Of a stretch of 64,000 nucleotides of DNA, positions 23,159 to 34,245 are shown piece by piece. Position numbers and translations under genes: made by a program. The notes below the pieces were generated by a model. It worked only from the letters and a program-made list of their open reading frames with translations. It was not told the origin of the DNA and ran no database searches. The stretch covers positions 45,200,321 to 45,264,320 of the forward strand of contig AP025040.1 of assembly GCA_036186865.1 (NCBI GenBank), given 5' to 3'. This DNA is from Eustoma russellianum (lineage: Eukaryota > Streptophyta > Magnoliopsida > Gentianales > Gentianaceae). Position 1 is the stretch's first letter; each line of letters begins with the position of its first letter.

Positions 23159-23293
23159 CTACTGCGGAGCAACTCCTTGTGCTATCACGGTGATAGCGTC
23201 AATCAACGCCTGTGGAACAAGGACTGGTGGTGGTGGTGGAGGGTTCTCATTCCTATTTTCACCGTTCCCTTGGTTGTCTCTTCTGGGAGGCAT
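23159..23293 (-). pseudogene. Truncated gag start of the LTR element
   Basis: On the minus strand an ATG at 23293 opens 44 codons beginning MPPRRDNQGNGENR, then PPPPPP and VLVPQALIDAI, and ends at TAG (23159-23161). The proline run followed by an amphipathic segment is the usual beginning of Ty3/Gypsy Gag. No further Gag follows, so it is a remnant or a short leader peptide. Confidence 0.65.
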
Positions 23294-23556
23294 TTACTGC
23301 AAAATCAACGCTTATTAGCATTCAGTAATTCCATAGGTAAATACTGAAGGCCATATGCGTGGTGCAAGACGAAATTCATAAACTAAATTAAATAACATTT
23401 ATTGGTCGCATTTCATCGCGCTCGTACGCACACCCATCCCAATCCAACTTACATATAGTATCATACACTTAGATCTAAGGATCAGCTTAAGATCAAGATC
23501 ATAGCCTAAGAGTCTACGTGTCAAAACCTAGGTTTCCGAGGTAGATCTGAAGCCTA

Positions 23557-23569
23557 GGCTCTGATACCA
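23557..23569 (-). other. Primer-binding site (initiator tRNA-Met)
   Basis: On the minus strand this is TGGTATCAGAGCC, two bases inside the 5' LTR, complementary to the 3' end of plant initiator tRNA-Met. Confidence 0.9.
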
Positions 23570-23571
23570 CC

Positions 23572-26250
23572 TGTAGCGCCCCGACCCGGACAGCGGAATC
23601 CGAACCGGTACACCCGTCGTAGCTTACTGAGAAGACTACAAGACGTCTCATCTCTCGTTTACACATCATCAATGACGTAAGAGAAATAAGTGCGGAAACA
23701 TGTATCTAATAAATCTCCACCATCAACTCAATACATCAAGTGATAACAACATCTCTAAGGGTAACCACAGTAATCACGAATTAATCCTCAAGAGTAGGAA
23801 AGAACTGAAGTCAATAATAACTGTCTCATCTAGCCCCCAACTTGTCTCTATGTATCCCATTCAGCCCACTCGCCGTCATCCTCAATAAAGATCATATCGT
23901 ACTCGGGTTCTCCTGTAACACAAAGGCAGTACCCTTAGCGAAAAACGCTAGCAAGTAACCCGCTTATAAGACATACGGGATCAACACATGGCAAGACATG
24001 AGTAATATATAATTCAAGGGAATTGTGGGGCACATGTCTTGTAAACTTTCAAATATATAACCCAATAACGCAGCAGAGCAAGTACAGCAGTTTGCGCATA
24101 AATAACAACGCATTGCAAATCAAATAACGCACATATTCATACCACATTGACTCTCGTGATGCATGTCAAAATATGCACTACACTACACATTCACATATGC
24201 ATGTACGCTTTATCTTTTAAAACAGTGCAATGCATGTCACAATGTCCGGTCACTTCACATAACTTTATACCCTGTAACGCGCCCCGGCTTATATTTCCAT
24301 CCCGGTTTACGTTACAGCCAACTTTATACCCTGTAATGCACCTCGGCTTATATTTCCATCCCGAGTAGCATTACAGACAACTTTATACCCTGTAACGCGC
24401 CCCGGCTTATATTTCCATCCCGGTTTACGTTACAGTCTTTTGTGCCCTACAATGCGCCCCGGCTTAAATTTCCATCCCGGTTTACATTGTAGGTCACCTT
24501 CGCAAATCTGTGCCGAAGCACCTTTCTTTTCAAATCAATATGCAAATGCACGTGCCATGATGCAAGACTCCTCATCTCATTCTCATTCCACATTCACGTA
24601 TGCAGTACATAATCACATGCGCAAGTACAAGCAACACACACAAGAGTTCACTCACTAACTTACACGTCACCACTTAGGCTTCGACTATCGCGTCAACTCT
24701 TAGTCATGATACTAAGATCCAGAACCTAAGACAAATGTCCCTAACCATTCCTCGTTGGACTCTCAAACACCTCGTACCTCATGCATACTTCTCGTTCGCA
24801 TATACAATTTACATTCACATGGGCAAGTACAAGTAGCACTCAAGGGTACACTAGCTTATTCATCAATCACTTAGCCTCAACTTGCTCGTCCACCCTGAAC
24901 CTTGATTCTAGAGTTCACAACCTACGGGAGTATCCCTATCTTTTCCTCGTTGCACTCTAAGACACCTTGTACGTTCATTTCCTAACCCTCCTAAGTCATT
25001 CACATTGAAACTCGGTTCAAGAACCCATTGAAATCACCCATATTGATTCACCATCCTAGGTCGTATTCCCAAGACTTATACTACCTTTAATCAGGTCTTA
25101 AGAAGCCTCTAAGGTCACCCAAAGATTCCCCGAGCTTCCCTCTTTCTTTCCCTATTTTTCCACAAAACTGGTGGACATCATCCCCTCACATCGATCGATC
25201 GATGTGACATCATACCCTCACATCGATCGATCGATGTCCATCAGAGGACATCGATCTCTCAGCCTTTCCTACATCGATCGATCGAAGTGACTTCATTCCC
25301 TCACATCGATCGATCTATGTCCATCAGAGGACATCATACCCTCACATCGATCGATCGATGTACTTCATCCCCTTACATCGATCGATCTATGTCCCCGATT
25401 CCAGCACAGAAACTTTGCGATTTCTGCAGAAACTGCAGGATCATAACTCCAATTGATCCCAAACTTCATCCCAATCAATCCAAGCCTAATCCCTGCTATG
25501 ATCTCATGCTTAAACTACGAATCAAACACCGCACACGTATCAATTACCGATTCAAGCCTAACACTCAAACCATCCACCCAAAACAACCCAAAAATCCTAT
25601 CTTTCTCTCCATTCTTCTCTCAATCTAAAATAGCGGCAAAGAGAGGGTTCAAGGGGTTGGGATTTGCAGGATTTCACATAATCAACAACAACAACGAATG
25701 CTTTTTCATATACATTGGCCAAATCTCGAAACGAAAGCACATAGATCATATACAAATAATCACAAAACGAAACTACTGCATGGTGATCCAACTTGATATC
25801 AAAATAGGCCGTTTATCTTTCACAAATCGTAAGAACTTATAAACAGATTACTTGCCTTTGATTACTCGAGAACGGATTGAAGAACGGTTGAGAATCGGAT
25901 TGGTTCCTGAAGACTATCTTCTTCCTCTATAGAAACGGCTAGGGCAGGGAGGACAGGAGCGTCGATGCTTTTTCTGAGGAATGGGGAAAACTGACGTTCA
26001 GTCAGTTTTTATATGGGAAGGGGAAAGTTTGGTGTTTCTAAATTATATCCTTTATCTAATTTACCTTAAAGGATAAACCTTAATTATTTAATTCTAAATT
26101 AAATATAAATAAATTCTAATATTAAATCCATTGATTAATTTCTAATTAATCCTCGTATTAATGCCTAATTTATTTTCGTTGACCGTCATTAATTTCCGTG
26201 AAATCCTTCTTTATCTTTTAACTACCCTATGGAGGGTGCGGGGCATAACA
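23572..26250 (-). repeat. 5' LTR
   Basis: This LTR adjoins the primer-binding site, so it is the 5' LTR of the minus-strand element. It is the same length as its partner and almost identical. It holds the second copies of the 59-bp array (24261-24494) and the ATCGATCG array (25189-25391). Confidence 0.93.
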
Positions 26251-26255
26251 GAGGT
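26251..26255 (+). repeat. Target-site duplication, right (GAGGT)
   Basis: Exact partner of 17835-17839. Confidence 0.9.
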
Positions 26256-26741
26256 GGTGGTGGTTTGAGTGATATGGTGAGAGGAATTAATGGAATGAGG
26301 AAATGGAGAGGAAAACATGGCATTAGTCATAGAACAAAAAGAAGGGGTAGTGGCGGTGGCAGTGGGGGTGGGGGAGGGAGTGGTGGAGGGGGAGGTGGAG
26401 GAGGAGGCGGAGGAGGAGGCGGGGGTGGAGGCGGAGGCGGAGGAGGAGGAGGGGGAGGTGAGGGTGGGGGTGGAGGGGGAGGGCCATGGAAGTGGTGGAG
26501 GCCATGGTTTGGGGTAACGGTGGAGGAGGCGGTGGGGGAGGTGGAGGAGGTGGAAGCGGAGGTGGTGGAGGCGGAGGCGGAGGCGGAGGCGGTGGCGGTG
26601 GAGGTTGGGGTTGGGGTTGGGGAGGTGGTGGCGGCGGCGGCGGTGGGAATGGGGGGTACCAAGAAGGGTGTTGGGGTTGGGGTTGTGGTGGTCATCCACC
26701 TCCTAGTTACGACAAAGGGAGTAAGGTGCATGGCTAAGTAA
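26256..26741 (+). pseudogene. Secreted glycine-rich protein, 3' part (disrupted)
   Basis: It continues the frame of 17579-17839 without the element: GGGLSDMVRGINGMRKWRGK, a basic KRR stretch, then poly-glycine to about 26480. Read straight through, this frame turns into Val/Glu/Ala-rich sequence and stops at 26739-26741. A different frame from about 26516 gives GNGGGGG..., GWGWGWGGG, QEGCWGWGCGGHPPPSYDKG and stops at 26735-26737, which looks like the true C-terminus of a glycine-rich protein. The stretch GHGSGGGHGLG near 26482-26514 lies in the third frame. Two single-base shifts in the G-rich tract would explain this. The element-free gene would encode roughly 250 residues. Confidence 0.75.
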
Positions 26742-27284
26742 TTGCCCATGCATGCAAACTTGCAAAAGTGTACTTGACTAAAGTGTGAAATTAGCTGCCT
26801 CTCTTTATATTTTTTATTTTTCTATTTTCAGTTAATCGAGTGATGTACTGAATAATTTGAGCTTATGGTGCTTTTGGGACTCGCCTTTAATCCATTCCAC
26901 CAATATTTTTTATATATTCCAGTTTATTTGGCTAATACATATACACGCACACATACATATATACACACACATGTATGTTTCGTAATTGTCATTGTGTATG
27001 CACAAAGTCTGATTAAATAAATGATTATTCAAGTATATGCTCTTTTTCCGTGTATTTTCAACATCTAGATGCACGAATATGGAGATAGATGTCCAAAATA
27101 ACATGGGAGCAAAGATTTTACTAATTTGTTATAATTGAAACATGACCTGAAGACCATATTTAGGGTGTAATCCTTGTCATGTACATTTCTAAATTATAAA
27201 TTAAAAAGCTACAATTACAAATAATTTAACAAATAAACATACAAAAACAACAACAATCATACCACGTATATACTAACGACAGTA
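26742..27284. other. Downstream spacer
   Basis: This is the 3' flank of the glycine-rich gene, AT-rich, with short CA/TA runs near 26937-26975. Nothing else is recognised. Confidence 0.5.
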
Positions 27285-27410
27285 AAAGCTATCGCTAAGG
27301 TCTGGGAAGGGTGAGAGGCATGCAAACAATACCTCCATCTCAATGGATAGAGAGTTTGCTTCCAGTGAGACCTCCGGCTCTATATGTACCTGCATAGATA
27401 GCACAATAAT
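27285..27410 (+). mobile_element. SINE-like repeat E, copy 3
   Basis: AAAGCTATCGCTAAGGTCTGG, GGGTGAGAGGCATGC, GGATAGAGAGTTTGCTTCC and AGTGAGACCTCCGGCTC match the family E word order. Confidence 0.55.
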
Positions 27411-27542
27411 AAGAATATGTAATAGTGAAGGGAAATATTATGTCGAAGATATATATCCATCACCAACCAAAACATTGGACTTTCTTTTTGCCCGTTCCTC
27501 TTAGCCTAATAACGTTGTGAGGTTTGAGATTAAGTATTGAAG

Positions 27543-27726
27543 GGGTCGGGATCTCCTAACCCCACTTTCTTCATCTTCTTTGTGACCACGCGACACGTGG
27601 CAGCAAAGGGAGGTGGTGAGGCTAGATGCGGGTGACCCTCATCTAGCCTCACCATCCCTTCTTGCTGGCACGTGTTGTACGGTCACGCGTCACCGCACCC
27701 CATTTGCGGTAAGGGGATCTTATCCC
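27543..27726. mobile_element. G-box MITE copy (184 bp, 9-bp TSD)
   Basis: It is flanked by an exact 9-bp duplication GTATTGAAG (27534-27542, 27727-27735). The sequence is a long imperfect inverted repeat around GAGGCTAGATG...CATCTAGCCTC. The arms carry CGCGACACGTGGCAGCAA and its counterpart GCTGGCACGTGTTG, so there are G-box cores CACGTG in both arms. A 9-bp duplication points to Mutator-like transposase. Confidence 0.9.
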
Positions 27727-27735
27727 GTATTGAAG

Positions 27736-28474
27736 AGGGGGAAATATGGGTGCTCTTTCTTCTTAATTGATTAAATAATGAGTTTAAGCTTGACACGGAG
27801 ATACAGAAAAGAAAAAGGAAATTTAAAATATCTATTGCCGCCAACTTGCTTTCCCTTCTTTTCCCTCATATCGCCTTCGATCTGGTTCCTCTCGATCTTC
27901 GCAAACACGGAAGTTTAGTACATTGATAACGTCATTTCTAAAAAAAAAAAATTTATAGGATCATAAACCTAAAACACATATACATATATCTATAAATCGT
28001 CAAAAAATAAAAACGGTATCCAAATTCAAGTATTGATTCTTTATAATTGTGACATTTGGATGCCAATAGAAACTATTTAATTATAAAAATATTGAATATT
28101 GTCTATCAATGCAAAAGGACTGGTAGGAAGGATTAACTTTTAACTATATGAAAGCCACAAACACCATAGTTTGCTTAAGTTTCACATCCTATATGGACTA
28201 CAGTCGCTGATCAAAAGAAAAAATACGATACCAAATTAACAGAAGAATTAAAGTGATTCAAGGCACACAATGTGGCAAATATCTTGCTTTTCTTCCTCTA
28301 CCAGAAGAAAGAACGGATTTTGGAAAGCGCCATTATAGCGTAAAAAGAACAGAAAATTTTTGCCCGTAGAAAAGATTTATCTACTAAGGAAAACTATAGG
28401 AAACTAAAAGAGCAATAAAACTAAGAAAATGAGAGAGTACAAAACTACAATGTGAAGAAATGAAGATGATTGCC
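27736..28474. other. AT-rich spacer, nothing recognised
   Basis: No gene, no shared repeat. Confidence 0.5.
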
Positions 28475-28640
28475 TAAAACGTAGCTCAGCTGGTACTCGT
28501 GTTGAAACATTGTGCTTAAAAAGGCGTAGGCTCGATTCGGAATAATTTAGTTAGACAACTTCTTGTAAATTTGAGAGTCGTGAGATGGAGAATAAGTAAA
28601 GAAAGATACAGTTATACATCTTATTTTGTATTTTTTTTCT
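28475..28640 (+). mobile_element. tRNA-derived SINE
   Basis: AAACGTAGCTCAGCTGGTACTC (box A) and GGCTCGATTCGG (box B) are spaced as in a tRNA gene. They are followed by a body that ends in a T-rich run (TTTTGTATTTTTTTT). It is not a functional tRNA: there is no cloverleaf acceptor pairing. Confidence 0.65.
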
Positions 28641-29239
28641 CATAACTTTATTAGTTAGATCATTCTCATATTGAAAAATTCTTTTGGAAGAGTGTTTGCA
28701 AAATGTCACTTCTTTAGAAACATTCCTTCAAAATGATCTTAACTGGATTGATACGAATAAAGAAAATATATAAAGAATACATAAAGCTAACAGCTCAAAC
28801 CTGATAATTCTTAAATCAACCAACTGAATGGAACTTTCACTAGATATTTTACGTTTTTCTATATTTTTTAGAGTCTAGCCAATTTAACTTAAAAACATAA
28901 ATTTGAAAACAAAAACGAGATAGACCAATAAAAATAAAAAAGATAGTGTAGAAAGTATATTTTTTTATACTATCTTTTTACTCCTTATTGATCCACCTCT
29001 TTCATGTCTCATATTCATGATCTTAAATTCATGTTATAAAACATTACTTGTTGTTTAATCATTGTTTTCTATTTTTATGCATGAAAATATTTGAAAGAAA
29101 TAAAAATTAGAACAATTACGCAACCGAACCATAAAAAAGTAAAAAAGATTGAAAAGTATACTTTAACACAAAAGACCTACAAGGTTGAGATTTTCTTCAC
29201 TTTACCATGTTGAAGTTCAACAAGAGGGTAGATGAGGTA
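28641..29239. other. AT-rich spacer, nothing recognised
   Basis: No gene, no shared repeat. Confidence 0.5.
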
Positions 29240-29248
29240 TCAGGAGCG

Positions 29249-29433
29249 GGTTAGGATCTACTCACCCCCATTTTCCTCACTCTTTTTGTGACCACGCGAC
29301 ACGTGGCAGTAATGGAGGGTGGTGAGGCTAGATAAGGGTCACATGCATCTAGTCTCACCACCCTCCCTTGCTGCCACGTATCAAGCGGTCACGCGTCACC
29401 GCACCCCCCTTGCGATGAGAGGATCTTATTCCG
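29249..29433. mobile_element. G-box MITE copy (185 bp, 9-bp TSD)
   Basis: Flanked by TCAGGAGCG at 29240-29248 and 29434-29442 (exact). The arms include GACCACGCGACACGTGGCAG and TTGCTGCCACGTATCAAG around GTGAGGCTAGAT. Confidence 0.88.
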
Positions 29434-29753
29434 TCAGGAGCGGTATTGACAATTTTATCATTAAGTCTTAGTCATATCACTTATGAAGCTACTAAGTGAT
29501 TTGATTTATATTATCTACGAAACTTTTTGAGACTGAGACAGTAAAACTTTCGGAATCATAGTATGACATTTTTTTGCATCTAAGATATCAGAAGCCACAT
29601 TCAAAAAAATGACCTCCCCCCCCCCCCCCCCCCACTTGACCTCTTTGCTTAACTTCTATTTATCTTATTTCTGAAAAGTATCTGTACTCTACACGAAAAC
29701 AATGACTAATCGTTTTTAATGCATGGAGTTTTTAACTTCAACATGGGGAATTG

Positions 29754-30064
29754 AAGAAAATCACTACAAAAGGTTGAATCCAAGTAGTAAGGGTCCCTGC
29801 CACACCCAGTCCTAAAGATAGTATAGGAATGTAAATCAGGTATCCAACGGCCCGCTAGCAAGAGCTTGGTCATATACACATTAGTCTGCATTAGGAGACC
29901 TCAGCACTGCAGGCAAACCTACAGGCTAAAGAAGCTCCCACACAATGCACTTGCTGGAAAAGGACTCTCTTGCCTTTGACAAGAATTGAACCATTGACCT
30001 CCCTTTCGAGAACTCCTGTCCAGAATCAGTTGGCTATGTACTGGGGACAAGAAAATCACTACAA
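29754..30064 (-). mobile_element. tRNA-derived SINE family F with 16-bp TSD
   Basis: The body is 29770-30048 on the minus strand, flanked by the exact duplication AAGAAAATCACTACAA (29754-29769, 30049-30064). The minus strand begins near 30048 with CATAGCCAACTGATTCTGG (box A-like) and later GGTTCAATTCTTG (box B-like). The body matches 32919-33407 and 40991-41249. Confidence 0.85.
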
Positions 30065-30437
30065 GATTCAATGGAAGTTCGTCAACATCTGACAGGACTG
30101 CTACGATCATATGGGCCGGCAAATGCAGTAGCACCAACTACTAAAGGGGCTCGTGAATCTTAGAAGACTGAATATACCACATATGAAAGCCCAATCTACA
30201 AATATTAGTGAGTCACAATAAAATATTTTTTGAGATAAATATAGATTTCTGGAACAATGTCTCAATACAAGTAACAACTGAGTTATACCTTGAGACACGA
30301 ATATGATTTTCTTTTTGTTTCCTTAAAGGGAATCCACGTGGAGGAAGACCAATTATGCTTAGGTTAATGACAAGAAATTAACCTTTTATATTCAAGCAAA
30401 TGACTTTTGCTTTTCTTAAGATACCGTTAGCATAGTC
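30065..30437. other. Spacer, nothing recognised
   Basis: No gene, no shared repeat. Confidence 0.5.
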
Positions 30438-30446
30438 CAGATTTTG

Positions 30447-30623
30447 AAATGATCTCCCCACCGTTTCTTCCTTTATCCCACTGCCCACCATCCGACACGT
30501 AGCAGCAGGGGACGATGAGGTTAGATGAGAGTCACCCGCATTTAGCCTCACCACTCCTTCTGCTGCTACGTGTCGGACGGTGGACTGTAAGTGAAGGAAG
30601 AGAGATGAGAAGGTCTTGTCCCC
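30447..30623. mobile_element. G-box MITE family copy (177 bp, 9-bp TSD)
   Basis: Flanked by CAGATTTTG at 30438-30446 and 30624-30632 (exact). The arms are CCGACACGTAGCAGCAGG and CTGCTGCTACGTGTCGG; here the G-box core has drifted to ACGT with flanking changes (ACACGTAG / CTACGTGT). The centre is GATGAGGTTAGATGAGAG. Confidence 0.85.
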
Positions 30624-30734
30624 CAGATTTTGTGGTTGTTAGAATATATTTCACAATCTATTTCGTGCATATATCAAAAGATCCATGTACGGACATACAG
30701 GTGAAATAACAAAAGATTTGTTTCCGTTAAATAA

Positions 30735-31010
30735 ATATTAGGGATGTCAAAAAGGTCGTATATCGTGTTATGTGTTTCGTGTTTTTTGAGTTTCGTGTAT
30801 CAAAGTGTCATATCCATACCTTACCCGTTTGCTTTGCGTGTATGGATGTAGATACTCAAACCCGTACATGTCAAGTTTCGTGTCGTGTATCAAGTATACC
30901 CACGAACTTGACAGTACAAATATTTCAAGTCGTGTACGGGTCATTTCATGTATTTTTCAGGTATTTTCAGGTTTCGTATATTTTTTAAGTTTCGTGTACT
31001 TAAACGACTA
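30735..31010. repeat. TTTCGTGTAT-rich repetitive tract
   Basis: It begins TTAGGGATGTCAAAAAGG and continues with many GTTTCGTGTAT / TCGTGTACGGGTC words. A similar tract starts at 31612 (TTAGAGATGTCAAACAGG). It is typical of degenerate hAT-type non-autonomous elements; the right ends are not clear. Confidence 0.5.
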
Positions 31011-31139
31011 CTGTTACAATGTATGAAACAACAATAAATACAGAACCAAAAGTTCAAGATTAAAAATGTCATAGACCATGAAATTAAATCACATCTTTCT
31101 AGACCATAAAATAATGCGGCGGAGGTCTGACTTCTGAGG

Positions 31140-31380
31140 TCAACGACTAGTCTAGGAAATATGGGGGATGGAAGTCAGAACTCAGAAGAAGCAAGAAGAA
31201 GAGAGATTAGATATAAGGAGAAGAGGGCTGGCTGGTGGCTGCGGCGGGACAGGAGATTGGAGAAGGAAAATGGGATTTGGATTTGGGAATGGGGATTGGG
31301 ATTGGAAATGCCGGAATGGGGGGAAGAGATTAGGTTAGGATTTTTTTTGGAGAATTTTTTTTTACTTTATTAATTATAAA
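31140..31380. other. Purine-rich G/A tract
   Basis: GAAGAAGCAAGAAGAAGAGAG followed by GGATTTGGGAATGGGG-type words. It could code a short peptide but shows no conserved feature. Confidence 0.4.
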
Positions 31381-31611
31381 TATTTATTTAAAATATATTT
31401 TTAAATAAATTTCAAGCTCACGTTCGATTCCAGATTTGGATTAATTTCAAGCTCGAACCAATTCAACATACGTGACTATAACCACAATGATTATAATCAC
31501 AACACCATACACATTAACGTAAAATGCATTTGTTCTTTTTTTTTTTTGTGGGAAGCCATTGTAGACATGTAAAGACAAATTTTAGTGTAGAATGTGTTTC
31601 GGAAAGAATTA

Positions 31612-31805
31612 TTAGAGATGTCAAACAGGTCGTGTTTCGTATTTTGTGTTTTTTAGATTTCAGATATCAAAGTTCAAGCTCATACATGACATGTTTTCTT
31701 TGCGTGTACAGAAATAAATATCCAAACATGTGCATATCAGGTTTCATACCTTGTATCAGGTTTACTAAACAACTTGACAAGTATAAATATTTCAGGTCGT
31801 AGTAC
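31612..31805. repeat. Second TTTCGTG-rich tract
   Basis: It shares GATGTCAAA.AGGTCGT, TTTCGTGTTTT-like words and ACTTGACA..ATAAATATTTCA with the tract at 30735-31010. Confidence 0.45.
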
Positions 31806-31874
31806 GGGCCGGGAACAAAAACGGGGGAGGTCGAAGTTGACGAAACAAAGAGGTATATCTTGACTCTTAAACGT

Positions 31875-32058
31875 GGGATAGGATCCTCTCACCGCAAATG
31901 GGGTGCGGTGACGCATAACCGCGCGACACATGGCAGCAAGGGGGAGTGGTGAGGCTAGATGAGGGTCACTCGCATCTAGCCTCACCACCCTTCTTTGCTG
32001 CCACGTGTCGCGTGGTCACAAAGTAGATGAAGAAAGTGGGGTTAGGAGATCCCAACCC
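31875..32058. mobile_element. G-box MITE copy (184 bp, 9-bp TSD)
   Basis: Flanked by CTTAAACGT at 31866-31874 and 32059-32067 (exact). The ends are GGGATAGGATCC and AGATCCCAACCC. It is inserted in the opposite orientation to the copy at 27543, with GCTGCCACGTGTCGCGTGG in the right arm. Confidence 0.9.
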
Positions 32059-32631
32059 CTTAAACGTATGGGTGGAAGAAAGAGGGAGGGGGGGACGGCG
32101 GCGGCTGTGTCACAGGGTGAACTAATGGGCGTGCATATTTATAAAGGATTAAACTTTCGTAATTCTGAAACATATAAAACTACTGTGTCAAGTCAAGATT
32201 ATTTGGGAGCAAAAAATTTCTGTGTAAACACAATGTTATTTGGGAAAAAAAAAATATTATTTGGGAAGAGGGGCAAAAGCCATCGATTCATAGTAATGCC
32301 ATGTTGTCACGTTTGTGACATGTTACAACTCAGTTGAATAATTTTACATGTTCATGTATAACGATACTATACTTAGATGATCGATGAAAATAATAGTAGG
32401 TGTTAAAGAAGTTAATTATTTGTTTTTCTCGGGTGCAAAACATTGTATTCCAACCCCAGTACTATAAATTTTGCGAATATATAAATTAAATACTCGATAA
32501 AAAAACAGTATACTTGTTTGTATAAAGCTCACATATCCAAAACTAAAAATAGGACTCATACTTCCACGCTTCAATTATGAAAAAATAGAATGTGCATTAT
32601 GTAGATGTAATTTGAAGGTTTGAATCACTTC

Positions 32632-32815
32632 ACCTCAATTCCTTCACTTTTTTTTTATCACCGTACGCCACGTGCCAATAGGGAGGAAGTGGTGAGGCTA
32701 GATGAGAGTGATATCCTTTTATCCATAATTCTCTCACCACTTATCCTGCTGCCACGTAGCGTGTAATAGAGTGAGGGATGATGAAATTGTGGATGAAATA
32801 ATCTTCTCTCGCAAT
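32632..32815. mobile_element. Degenerate G-box MITE copy
   Basis: GCCACGTGCCAATAGGGAGG, GTGGTGAGGCTAGATGAGAG and CTGCTGCCACGTAGCGTG are in the family order. I found no exact duplication. Confidence 0.6.
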
Positions 32816-32902
32816 TTGAGACGTCTGAACCAACAAGGCTAAGGCATTTACTCGTTTTCCCACGTACCACTTTTTCATTATTACGTTGAATTGATGATAC
32901 AT

Positions 32903-33423
32903 AAAGAAAGCTTTTCTAAAGTTAAACCTCACCTGGCACACTCAGTTTCAAAAGTATTGTAGGGATGTAAATCAGGTACCCAACGACCCGCTAGCAGGAG
33001 CTTGGTCATATACACAATAGTCTGCATAAGAAGCCTCCAGCACTGCAGGCAAGCCTACAGGTCAAAGAGCTCCTACACTATGCACTTGCTGGAAATGGGC
33101 TCTCAGGTACCCAACGACCTGCTAGCCTCCAGCACTGCAGGCAAGCCTACAGGTCAAAGAGCTCCTACACTATACACTTGCTGGAAATGGGCTCTCAGGT
33201 ACCCAACGACCCGCTAGCAGGAGCTTGGTCATATACACAGTAGTCTGCATAAGAAGCCTCCAGCACTGCAGGCAAGCCTACAGGTCAAAGAGCTCCCACA
33301 CTATGCATTTGCTGGAAATGGGCTCTCTTGTCTTTGGCAAGAATTGAACCTCTGACTTCCCTTTTGAGAACTCCTGTCTGGAACCAGTTGGGCTATGTTA
33401 TAGGAACAAAGAAATCTTTTCTA
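32903..33423 (-). mobile_element. SINE family F copy with triplicated body
   Basis: The body 32919-33407 is flanked by AAAGAAAGCTTTTCTA (32903-32918) and AAAGAAATCTTTTCTA (33408-33423), 15 of 16 identical. The tRNA-like head on the minus strand (AGCCCAACTGGTTCCAGAC, box B-like AGAGGTTCAATTC) is single. The body unit beginning CAGGTACCCAACGACC is present three times, at 32973, 33104 and 33196; the middle unit lacks about 39 bases. Confidence 0.85.
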
Positions 33424-34127
33424 GCGCACACAAACTATCATCATGATGTTGTCCACGCAAGGATGGTCCACCTCAGCATCCCACAATTCATATCTATGCC
33501 TAAGATCAATTATGCAATACACAAGGCTTCTAAGTTGGTATTGAAGTTGAAAGATTACTCCAACAAAGATGGACTATGCAATATATATAATTCAAAAGCG
33601 ACAGGTTCAAAGTCACATTGCTTTTGATAATTATTACAAACGTGATAATTACAATAAGAAATTAACAGCTAAAAGTAGAATAATATAACTAGGTGCATCA
33701 CAATTCAAATAACAAATTAACATCTATAATTAAAATAATAAAACTTGTCTGTAGAGCCAAAAAAAATTTAGGATTGAACGCAAAATTAGTTTTTTAGCTG
33801 CAACTCTAGTTAGAAAGTATTTGAAATCTTTTGTGAAATTTTTTTATGTTGTCCCATTAGCAAAGGAATAGATGATCTAATAAGATAATAGCATACAACA
33901 TAAAAAGTCAAAAAATGGTGGTTGGTTGTTCAATATAAAAATACGTACATATTTCCTAGAGTTCATTGGTTGTAAAAATTTATTTTTACTTGTTCTAAAA
34001 TCACTTAAACAATTTCCCCTCCTGATATACAAATGCTTCTTACAAATTCCCACACCTAAAAATATTGGAAAAGGTGATCAAAATTTGTCATTTGCAAACA
34101 GCCTGATTGCCTTACCCAAAAAAAGTT
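33424..34127. other. AT-rich spacer, nothing recognised
   Basis: No convincing gene. Confidence 0.5.
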
Positions 34128-34245
34128 ACTAGTGCAGTAGTCTCATACGTTTGCGCATGAGCTAGATCGTTTTACGATTTGATGTATGCAGTTTTATCTT
34201 ATATTATTTTATGTAAAAGACTATTTCTACATCTCTAACACCTGA
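34128..34245 (-). mobile_element. Au-like SINE copy
   Basis: ACTAGTGCAGTAGTCTCATACG, TTTGCGCATGAGCTAGATCG and TGTATGCAGTTTTATC are a degenerate reverse complement of the Au-like 3' half. Confidence 0.5.

Larger units (their letters stand above)
17840..26250 (-). mobile_element. Young non-autonomous LTR retrotransposon
   Basis: Two 2679-bp direct repeats (17840-20518 and 23572-26250) begin TGTAGCGCCCCGACCC and end GGGGCATAACA. The orientation is minus: the primer-binding site lies next to the right-hand LTR and the polypurine tract next to the left-hand LTR. The 3053-bp interior has no pol and only a 44-codon gag start. The repeats differ at three positions that I found (19419/25151, 20434/26166, 20435/26167), about 0.1 percent, so insertion is very recent. 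The start of the Gag N-terminus (MPPRRDNQG) suggests a Ty3/Gypsy ancestor. It inserted into the glycine-rich protein gene. Confidence 0.95.

Noticed and set aside
17968..25842. Pairs of identical small open frames (for example 19721-20110 and 25453-25842) that look like duplicated genes
   Set aside because: They lie at the same positions in the two LTRs; the duplication is due to the LTRs and no coding features are present.
26211..26749. Minus-strand proline- and histidine-rich open frames opposite the glycine-rich tract
   Set aside because: They are mirror images of GGN codons on the plus strand; poly-Gly coding always opens poly-Pro frames opposite.
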